A stretch of 31,800 bases of DNA from Perkinsus marinus ATCC 50983 (lineage: Eukaryota; Perkinsozoa; Perkinsida; Perkinsidae), in the NCBI RefSeq assembly GCF_000006405.1, contig NW_003211397.1, forward strand, positions 657,630 to 689,429, given 5' to 3'. The notes under the pieces are model-generated. The model searched no databases, was not told the DNA's origin, and saw only the letters and a list, made by a program, of their open reading frames with translations. Below, in pieces: positions 24,896 to 31,800 of the stretch; position 1 is the first letter of the stretch; each line of letters begins with the position of its first letter. A program made the position numbers and the translations under genes.

Positions 24896-26362
24896 TTCCT
24901 ACTTCTCCAGCTGAGTCGAGATATGCGGAAGTTACGGTATCATCAGTTCTAGTGTTGCTTGCAGCGGTCATCGTTTCTACTGCCTGTTTTTACACACTAT
25001 TTCGCATAGGGCGCGCTGCATGGCCAAGGGATATTCATATGGTAGTAGTGACAACTGTGTGGGAATATATGTTTGATTTTCTCAACTGAGCTAGGGGGTT
25101 TCCTCACGCCTCGGGGTGGAAGTATGCGAAAACCAACGACGGTTTTCTGCGAACTCCTCATAAGATGGGGTTGAACATGTGCATATTTTCGCTCCGCACT
25201 GAGTGGTGATGCTTCGGTGGTTTGTCGATTTAGGGAAATTCTGAGGGGACGTTAGTAGTCGCGAGTTGCGATTCTTGTGGAAGAGAACAATACGTTCCTG
25301 GGCGGGGCTCAGCAGTAGTAGGCTTCACGTGTTTTGGATGCGGACGGCCGAATCCGTTACCATGGGTAGGCTATCATGCGGAAGGGCGCAGGTTCGATCC
25401 CTACAGGTGGCATCTGAACCGGATGATCAGGGGAGACCTTTGATGGAATACGATTTTATTCGTGTGAATGATACATTCTATAGGGTTGACAATGAGCATG
25501 AACACCGTGATGATTTAACCCGGGTAAAACCGTCCGTAAACACATGTCAATACCCCCCATGTCTGAGGTGATACCAATAACACCGATCGTGGTTGGTCGA
25601 AGGTCCAGTGTGGACACCCAAGCGGAGGAAGAAGAGGAAGTACCGGTCTGCACTATATGCATGGTAGACGTCAATCTGGTGGGCATTCAAGTTGATTGAG
25701 ATAACACCCCTTAAAATGAGGAAAATTTGTGTTATTTTTTTTGCATATAAAAATGTGGACTGTGGGATTCGATCCTGCGGCCTATTTCGAGATGGGGGGG
25801 GGAGTGAATCGCCGTGACAGAGTATATTTTGGTATATAGTACTTCACCGATTTCCGATTGTCTCCCTTCTTTTTTGTCTTTTCTCATCCAATTGGGGAAT
25901 AGCAGGACGTGTAAGCCGTTACTGGGATTCGAACCTGGATCACAGGGGTTTGTAAAGCGGCCCGCTTCCATTAGGCTATTACTTTTCTATATGCTTTACG
26001 TGTTTCAGGATGCTCCTGGTAACTCTGTCGTCCTCCCTTGTGCTCACGGTGGGATGTGTATCAGCTGTATCACCGCTATAAAACGGTCAGGTCGGTCCCT
26101 TCATACTATCCACTATGTATGTTGTTTTTTCATGCAAATGCATTAAATTTAATTTCTGGCTATATAATCTCTCAACATGATGAATGTATTTTTTATAATA
26201 AGTATACACTGGGAGTTTGGTTGGCCGCATCAAACTCCCGATAGATCAATTAGTATAGTACTTGTATGCTATGCTTCAGACCATCCGTATTGCCCGCAGT
26301 GTCGAGAATCAATACACAGGGCTGTTCGCCTCGATGAAATCAACAACAGAATTGCCAAGTAA
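24896..26362 (+). CDS. Membrane-linked RING finger protein, 5' end unresolved
   Basis: Likely E3 ubiquitin ligase. Exons: about 24896-25041, 25431-25523 (or from 25407), 25568-25663, 26009-26090 and 26280-26362; every junction from 25041 onward closes in phase. The first exon encodes one membrane segment (SSVLVLLAAVIVSTACFYTL) after a Pro/Ser stretch. An acidic linker (AEEEEEVP) leads to a C3HC4 RING: VCTICMDAP, VVLPCAHGGMCISC, YCPQCRESI; the spacing fits the C-terminal RING of the MUL1/IAP type. It ends INNRIAK. The start codon was not found: the frame runs back into a repeat element at 24805. The 345-nt intron 25664-26008 holds two tRNA-like relics, and the intron after 25041 holds an element copy. 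Confidence 0.72.
25042..25215 (-). repeat. Intron-family element at an intron 5' end
   Basis: Starts within 12 nt of the donor ATG|GTAGTAGTG: ACTGTGTGGGAATATATGTT, TTTTCTCAACTGAGC, then a diverged body ending ACATGTGCATATTTTCGCTC and CGCACTG. Confidence 0.65.
25345..25415 (+). repeat. tRNA-like relic before a RING-gene exon
   Basis: GGGCGCAGGTTCGATCCCTA is a clean T-arm; an A-box-like CGGACGGCCGAAT lies upstream. It ends at CTACAG, which could itself serve as the exon acceptor. Confidence 0.42.
25745..25980 (-). repeat. Two tRNA-like relics in a RING-gene intron
   Basis: Antisense T-arms at about 25758-25785 (GTGGGATTCGATCC) and 25914-25980 (ACTGGGATTCGAACC). The second also has an A-box-like TAGCCTAATGG, but its anticodon arm does not pair. 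Confidence 0.5.
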
Positions 26363-26424
26363 AACGAGGGGATGTTCTTATTTGGTTGGTAAGATTCAAA
26401 ATATGTCGATATTTGTAATATCTT

Positions 26425-26720
26425 CAGCAGTGTTGGAATATATATGTTCGCTTTCTTCAGCTGAGCTCAGGAGTTCCCTTCACTAACTATAGTAGAAGTT
26501 TACATATAATTTCGGGTGAAAATGTGGAGGAATCAAGGAAAAATTTTTTCCCAAGTTTTCTCAGAATTTCCGTTTCCTCACTAATTATAGTAGCCGTTTA
26601 CATACAAATTCGGGTAGAAATGTACAGAAATTAATGAGATTTTTCCCAAGTTTTCTCAGAATCCTCGTTTTGTTACCGACATATATATAAGAACATATGC
26701 AAATTTTCCCACACTGCTCT
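26425..26720 (-). repeat. Intron-family element with an internal duplication
   Basis: GTGTTGGAATATATATGTTC, TTCTTCAGCTGAGCTCAGGA, then the ACTAATTATAG...AATTCGGGT...AAATGT...TTTTCTCAGAAT middle part twice, and the end TTGTTACCGACATATATATA, GCAAATTTTCCCACACTG. It lies between the RING gene and the next plus-strand gene. Confidence 0.8.
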
Positions 26721-26996
26721 TCAGAGGCATCGAAATACAACTACCTCCCGGGCGAGCGCGATAGCTTCATGTCATGACATCATCTGTTATCATTGGTTGT
26801 CTCTTATACTTGAATGTTGAGTTAATTCTGTGGGGTCGTTGAGAAATTCCATGCAGAGAAAAATGGGAAAAATGAGTTTTTTGGCGATTTTCGCTCAAAT
26901 TTTGGTAAAATGGGAAATGGGAGGGTTTCTCAGTGACTTGCGATTAATTTCGATTTTTCGATTGCTAAAATACGGTGTATGATACGGGGGGTTCGA
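26721..26996. promoter_or_regulatory. Upstream region of the 26997 gene
   Basis: No exon seen. Contains a small palindrome TCATGTCATGACATCA at about 26770. Likely holds the promoter of the next gene, by position only. Confidence 0.3.
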
Positions 26997-27376
26997 ATGA
27001 ACTCTATAATAAACCCTTTCGAGTAAGGAGTGGTTGTCTGATATTTTTTCATACATATATCAGGTCTGATTCTACTGCATGGTCCGTAGCTATACTCCTA
27101 TATTGTCGTTTGTCCGCCTTGTTGAAGGAGGAGTGGTTCACGGGAGCAGAAATAAAACCCTATTATAGATATGTTCCACATGGCGCGGCTTGGGCGAGAT
27201 TTCCTAGTTTTATCGAAGGTGTTTATTTCAATTCCATGGCGAATAGAGTAGCAAATTCTCAAAGAAGTCTATCGTCCACTAAAAGGTCGGTGAGTAGTAT
27301 TGCTACGGCTACTGATGTCGCCCCGTTGACGCAGCTTTATGATCTTCAGAAAAGGAGGAGACAGCGCGCGAGGTAG
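26997..27376 (+). CDS. Hypothetical 112-residue protein, two exons
   Basis: Exons 26997-27022 and 27064-27376 join in phase across a 41-nt intron (GTAAGG...ATATCAG). It begins MNSIINPFESDSTAWSVAIL, has an aromatic central part (EIKPYYRYVPHGAAWARFP) and a basic tail (KRRRQRAR). Unrecognised. The tail is directly followed by AG|GTAGGTATAGG, so a further exon cannot be excluded. Confidence 0.5.
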
Positions 27377-27785
27377 GTATAGGTGGCAAGACGTAGAGCA
27401 AAATTGAGGCTGATTCAAAGAATGAACAAAATTTCGAACAAAATTTTGAATTTCGTGGAAGCGTTGGAGTGTAAAGCTCCGTGAAAAACAGCATTGGAGT
27501 ATCACGACCGCCAGAAACGGTACAGTTTTCACTTTTTTCTTACTTTCCTTTTGATTTACTCGTAGTATCCCTGTTCTCATCAGTCAAGCGTTGATCAGAT
27601 GGATAAGTGGCAGAAAAAATAGGAGTATAGCTGCTCTTAATTTTCTCATAATATAAAATGATAGACGTCAATATATGGTTTATATCTATACAGTGTTTCA
27701 TCATATATACATGTGGAAAGCATAAGCTCATCGAAGGCGAACATGACTGACATCTCGTGCTACCTTCAGAGACAACCAGCGTCGT
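27377..27785. other. Spacer with a weak MITE trace
   Basis: At 27468-27516, TGGAGTGTAAAGCTCCGTGA and AAAACAGCATTGGAGTATCA recall MITE interior sequence. On the minus strand a short reading (SSYTPIFSATYPSDQRLTDE, stop near 27540) could be an exon, unsupported. Confidence 0.35.
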
Positions 27786-28579
27786 ATGGTGCCCGTTAAC
27801 GGCGATTATTCATACTACCCAGCCAGTGAGTACAGCGGAGCGACGCCTCCCGGCTTTGTCGTTACTTCACGTTCTTCATATGCTCCTGTACGTGCACTTC
27901 TCTTATCCTCGTAAGTTTACATATTTGATGTGTAGGTTCTAACACCGAGTCCAAGTTCCCGTTCGGAAAGGCGCAGTGTGTAAGTCGGGGCAGTGCATGT
28001 GCTGAATCATAAGGAACTTGCCATTCTCCTGAGCGAATCCGATTTTTTTTCGACAAGGACAGCGCCTCTCTGAAATTGAAGCAATCGATAGCCAATCACA
28101 CAGTAGATAGTTTTTGAAGAGGAAAGAGATGATACTTATAACCGCTTCGTAGACAAGAATTTTCCCATATTTCCTCAGAAATTCCGCAATTGTCGTCATC
28201 AAGTGCAGTTCAGCATGTGCATATTCCAACTCGTTTATCGTCCCTAGATACTCCCCCAGTCCGTCCCGGCCCTGTGGTGCTTCCAAGAGTAGGAGTGCCT
28301 CTACCACCTCCTGAAATATCTGGAAGATACTATTATAGCCCGCCAGAGGTGCCAAAGATACTCCTATGTGCGCACAGCGAAGATTTTTGTATTCAGGAGT
28401 TCATTACACCTCCACCACCACCACCATTTTACGTGAAGTCAACTTCGTCTCCCTTCCCGAAGTCCGTATCGGATCCACTGACAAACTTTGACGTTTCTGA
28501 CGACGTCTTCGATGAGCCCGAAATATCTCGAGTTCGATCGAGTATTAGTGACAAGTGTCTAGCCCACCGGAAGTGGTAA
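27786..28579 (+). CDS. Proline-rich hypothetical protein, tentative exons
   Basis: Phase-consistent model: 27786-27825, 27936-27979, 28214-28348 and 28397-28579, 133 residues. It begins MVPVNGDYSYYPA; exon 3 is Pro-rich (LDTPPVRPGPVVLP, PLPPPE); exon 4 has a run of six Pro and an acidic stretch (DVSDDVFDEPE). The last intron is 48 nt without a stop, so retention would also keep the frame. The intron before 28214 ends in a fragment of the intron-family element. No domain recognised. Confidence 0.4.
28150..28213 (-). repeat. 3' fragment of the intron-family element
   Basis: TTTTCCCATATTTCCTCAGA and CAGCATGTGCATATTCC resemble the end of the other copies. It lies directly before an exon acceptor. 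Confidence 0.45.
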
Positions 28580-29022
28580 ACTCCACTCATTGTGCGTCGC
28601 ACACTATTACTATTTCTACCCGTAATCAACCCATTCAAGTATTGATATGTACCGAACCAGTCGGCAGTTTGTTATTGTTGTTCCTAGTAGTGCACGTATA
28701 TGATTGTGTTCAAGATGATCAGCGCTTGTATCTTTTATCCAAAGTAAAGCCTATCCTCACTTGAAGTGTTACTATTTCCCTCGCCTGTGTATTGAGGCGT
28801 AGCTACTACTAATGATATTAGTGTCTCCACGAGTAGTTTTGTTGGGTTGCGAGTTCCTCTGAGAGTGACAGTCTGTAAATCAGCGGGCTGCTCGTCACAA
28901 CTGCCAAGAAGAATCCGAACACACAATGAGAATATGTCACGACTACGAACTAAATATTGTTTCACTATGTAAGAGAAAATTGCGTTATTATTGAAAATTC
29001 GAAGCATATTAGTATAGTCGCG
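28580..29022. other. Spacer, nothing recognised
   Basis: Neither strand gives an exon that I can link; no MITE or element copy. Confidence 0.4.
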
Positions 29023-29172
29023 ATGTCTGAGAAGGCTGCCGATGTCCGACCGGTTGGTTGTTTAGATGGCGTTAAACTGATGGGTCTCTCGTCGGGGTGT
29101 CTCTGCCCACATGCACAGAGTTAGGGATCCGCAAGGATATTGCTCTGAGCGACGGAGTAGCATCGATAAACT
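29023..29172 (+). CDS. Possible 5' exons of a gene
   Basis: Exons 29023-29056 and 29119-29172 join in phase: MSEKAADVRPVELGIRKDIA, then LSDGVASIN, ending at a strong donor T|GTGAGTAAT. The next exon was not identified; the region beyond holds a tRNA. A plus-strand reading near 29390-29535 (YAHSFTTPPYKGELVSSWNE) is a weak candidate. Confidence 0.28.
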
Positions 29173-29223
29173 GTGAGTAATATACGGGGTGTGTAGAAGC
29201 ACCCCTGAACGCTTTAATATTAA

Positions 29224-29294
29224 GTCGCTATCGTCTAGTGGTTAGGACGTCACGTTGTGGCCGTGACAACCCCGGTTCAAATCCGGGTAGTGAC
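29224..29294 (+). tRNA. tRNA-His (anticodon GTG)
   Basis: 71 nt, full cloverleaf: acceptor GTCGCTA/TAGTGAC, D arm GTCT...GGAC, anticodon arm TCACG-TTGTGGC-CGTGA, T arm CCCGG-TTCAAAT-CCGGG, then a T4 terminator. A and B boxes are intact. The base after the acceptor stem is T, whereas eukaryotic tRNA-His usually has A there. It is the only tRNA in the window with all stems paired. Confidence 0.87.
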
Positions 29295-29315
29295 TTTTCT
29301 CTTACAAATGTGAAT

Positions 29316-29376
29316 GAAGATATTCATATTTCTCTCACTGCCCCTCCTGATGAGGGGGGCAGTGAGAGATATCTTC
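29316..29376. repeat. Long hairpin just 3' of tRNA-His
   Basis: GAAGATAT ... CTCTCACTGCCCC, short loop, GGGGGGCAGTGAGAG, ATATCTTC. The arms pair almost perfectly over 20 bp or more with one small bulge. It may be a foldback element or an RNA structure. Confidence 0.8.
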
Positions 29377-29699
29377 GCCCCATCTGTGACGAAGATCACA
29401 CCTTCACCATGAACAATGCCATGGTATCTGGGGATGAGACTACCAAGTACGCTCATAGCTTCACCACACCTCCGTACAAGGGAGAGCTTGTCAGTTCATG
29501 GAACGAGTTCGGTTTCAGAGGGGAAGATACGTCATAAAATTCCACCTTGTTATAGTCCCCCCCCTTATGAAGGAACTAAGCCTCGACGCCATCAACTCCC
29601 CTCTCTTCAGCTCTCTTCAGCTCTCATCACGACGCAACAATACAAGACCGATGAAGTTGGAAGCATTGAAGGGGGCGTTGGTTACCACTCATCATCAAC

Positions 29700-31133
29700 T
29701 TACGTACCAAATCGCAGACTCCTCATTCGCTTCTTCTCAGCTTCAGTGTCGGCAGTAACCAAGCCGAACCTGGACAATCATCTTCCCCTTCACCACCGTC
29801 TCTGCACTATCACCTCTGTGCTCTTTCAAGCTTCCTCGCAGTCTCCTCATCAAGATCCTCAATTCCTTTAGCGCCGTTCCCAAACCTCTCAGATCTACGT
29901 AGGCACATCGCCACCACCAAGTGACTGTACATGGAAATCCCACCGAGCCTTTCTTTTCGCTTGCTCGCTCTCTTTATTAGCCATACCAAATCGTAGTGCT
30001 CGATCTAGTTTCTTATCTTCAACCGTTTCCGTTCCAAATCTGTTGTATCCAATCTCTTGGATTGGATACAACAGATTTGAGTAGCACTTGCGTAGCACCG
30101 CGCAAATCTTTCCGGAGTACTTCACGTTTGGCCTGCTTCAGCCTCCGTTCTTTCTGCAATACAAGTGATCCTACCAGTAAGTCCCATTCAAATCCGCGCA
30201 TATTCCCTGTGTATAATAAGGGATAATACAGCGGAAGTTTATCATCTTACGCCCGTAGTAAGTGCAGGAGTAAGTGCACAATCGGACAATGCAGACATAT
30301 TCTTCCGAGAGACCTGCCCGAGCGGCGTCAGAAGCGGCACTAGTAGAAATGACTGTCTTCGTTGTATTCTGAGACACAGAAGCACCCTCAGATTTCTTAG
30401 TCGTGGTGACGATCTTCCTAGACGAACCTTAAACCCATCGAACCACAAGAAGCACATGCGAGCCCTTGAAGAAGTGTCTTTGCTCCATCCGCGTTAAGAG
30501 CACCTCCCTCCTCAGCATGAGCGGTATTATACTCGATCAAGCAGGATATAAGTACATATTTACGACCAATAACCCTGACCGGATATCTCGGCTTTGAGTG
30601 GGAATAATATAGAAGTGTGAGGGGTATTGGCAAACCCCGAGAATCCTCTAGGGAAATCTCACTGCCACTATGACTGTCCCTGTCGAACGCAGACGGACGC
30701 TAAGACTGACTAGTGGCTCGGAGATGGTCAACTATAAAATCATTACAGCGAAAGCAAAGATCGAGGCACCGTTCCTTTCTGTGTAAACGGTTATCTCCTG
30801 AACCGCGTATCTAGAGATAGATGTACTAGTACTGGCAGGCGATGACAGGTGTCTCCAATACTGTTAGAACGCTACCATAATCTTTTTTGTGCGTCTAGGA
30901 CGAGCAGGAGACCACCAGTAGAATAGAATGGTGATACAATCTTTTCAGAAACAATGCTTGTAGCACCATGGATAGGACCAGCATTGTTCTCAGGAGGATT
31001 CAATCAGAAAGAAGACTCGTCTCAGTAATTCCCATTGAGCCCCTCCCCATCCGCTACTGGACTCCAGTAACTGGAGTCCTTTATCCTTGCATATATCCTG
31101 CAGACCTTTCAGCGGGGTATTTATCTCGTCCAT
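29700..31133 (-). CDS. SARNP/Tho1-like mRNP protein
   Basis: SARNP (Tho1, CIP29) binds the TREX complex and RNA in mRNA export. The C-terminal exons are firm: about 30039 (or 30053)-29944, 29894-29814 and 29769-29700, with 49- and 44-nt introns closing in phase. They give the hallmark tandem RFG motifs: NRFGTETVEDKKLDRALRFG, KLERAQRFGLVTADTEAEKK and MRSLRFGT at the end. Upstream, less certain minus segments are Ser/Thr-rich (TTKKSEGASVSQNTTKTVIS, about 30400-30290) and basic (KERRLKQAKRE, about 30160). An N-terminal segment from the ATG at 31133 (MDEINTPLKGLQDICKDKGL) is a possible SAP-type helix pair, but I could not close all junctions from there. A pyrimidine-rich CAG lies about 30 nt before that ATG. 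A 19-bp palindrome sits on the acceptor of the first firm exon. Confidence 0.6.
30036..30078. repeat. Perfect 19-bp inverted repeat
   Basis: Arms 30036-30054 (AAATCTGTTGTATCCAATC) and 30060-30078 around a 5-nt loop, with no mismatch. On the minus strand the second arm ends at CAG|ATTT, the likely acceptor of an SARNP-like exon. Confidence 0.97.
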
Positions 31134-31554
31134 CAGCGCTACTTGACGGCTGGCTGGACAAAGCTGAGTAACTGCGAAGTTGGGGGGACAATAGTTCATC
31201 TTGAAAATCTTACGGCTCCTCAACGGTTTTCATTTTTTTCTCACTACGGTAAATTTGTGAGTTGACTAGACATGAAGGCGTTCGGATAAATTTATCGGTG
31301 AAGCATCTGACCAGTTATAGCCATTAAATTATGCGGCACAGCCGAGAGCCGACACGACTCGTGAGCGCAAGTGATGGGGAATCCGGCGCTCTTGAGCTAC
31401 TTGTATCTTTTGAACAGTTCCGAGATGTGGCATATCGGCCCCTAAAAGAGCGGACTCAGTCTAAATAACAGCGATATTGACTTATTGATTCGTCGAAATT
31501 GGTGTTCGTTCGGTCGTGTGGAGCTTCCCATCTCATGAGCCTGCGCGATTGCAG
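31134..31554. other. Upstream flank of the SARNP-like gene, no other gene
   Basis: Presumed promoter side of the minus gene. GATGTGGCATATCGGCCCC at about 31424 is a diverged relative of the minisatellite unit that follows. Confidence 0.4.
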
Positions 31555-31800
31555 GCGTATCTTGGAGTGGCATAGCCGCCCCGCTCGGAGAAATTCACTG
31601 TACCGAAGCGTATCTTGAGGTGGCATAGCCGCCCCAACTGGAGGAAGTTCATTGTAGGGAAGCGTACCTTGAGGTGGCATAGCCGCCCCAACTGGAGAAG
31701 CTGATCGTGTCAGGGCGTATCTTGCGGTGGCATAGCTGCCCCACCCGGAGAAATTCATTGTACCGAAGCGTATCTTGCGGTGGCATACCCGCCCCACCCG
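31555..31800 (+). repeat. Minisatellite, 53-54 bp unit, running off the window
   Basis: Units begin at 31555, 31608, 31662, 31715 and 31768 with GCGTATCTTGAGGTGGCATA and then GCCGCCCC. They differ by several substitutions. A minus-strand open frame crosses them, but the unit is not a multiple of three, so it is unlikely to code. Confidence 0.93.

Noticed and set aside
31456-31797. Minus-strand 113-residue frame over the minisatellite
   Set aside because: The 53-54 bp unit is not a multiple of three, so repeats are read in different frames; the opening is chance.
1-31800. Reverse transcriptase, integrase or transposase genes
   Set aside because: I looked for their signature motifs on both strands and saw none; all mobile elements here are short and non-autonomous.

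Overview
The window is nuclear DNA of a single-celled eukaryote. Host genes are cut by very short GT-AG introns (mostly 41-60 nt) and several start just after a pyrimidine-rich AG acceptor, as expected where mRNAs receive a spliced leader. The gene set plus these habits fit a perkinsid or dinoflagellate-like alveolate, most likely Perkinsus; that is inference, not proof. No bacterial, viral or retroelement enzyme gene was seen.

Layout. 0.4-4.5 kb (minus): helical-repeat (TPR-like) genes of unknown function, with introns full of MITEs. 4.6-7.0 kb: a satellite of about 40 copies of a 58-61 bp unit. 7.2-10.0 kb (minus): a SEC13-like WD40 gene, apparently lacking middle blades. 10.5-13.4 kb (plus): two tandem acyl-CoA dehydrogenases, mosaic through gene conversion. 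13.9-16.6 kb (minus): two weak hypothetical genes, an ER-type FKBP2 prolyl isomerase and a two-exon hypothetical gene. 17.1-19.0 kb (minus): proteasome ATPase RPT4, 11 exons. 20.6-21.7 kb (plus): ATG8, 4 exons. 22-24.3 kb: MITEs and two small putative genes. 24.9-26.4 kb (plus): a RING finger protein with a membrane segment. 27.0-29.2 kb (plus): three hypothetical genes. 29.2 kb: tRNA-His(GTG). 29.7-31.1 kb (minus): a SARNP/Tho1-like mRNP protein. 31.55 kb to the end: a 53-bp minisatellite.

Most genes are invisible as single long reading frames. They were found by joining short open segments at GT-AG sites and asking that the codon phase closes at each junction. RPT4, FKBP2, ATG8 and the second dehydrogenase close completely; others close in part, and each entry says where they do not.

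Two repeat families dominate. One is a MITE of about 130 bp with GGAGTTTCAC ends, at least ten copies. The other is an element of about 190 bp that lies mostly inside introns, nearly always in one orientation relative to the host gene, and in one case is almost the whole intron. Its first part is also the monomer of the satellite. tRNA T-arm fragments recur inside introns as well. Together these suggest introner-like, element-driven intron growth. The genes share no single pathway: ATG8, RPT4, FKBP2, SEC13 and the RING protein are all housekeeping proteostasis or trafficking functions, and the dehydrogenases belong to fatty-acid or branched-chain acyl-CoA oxidation.
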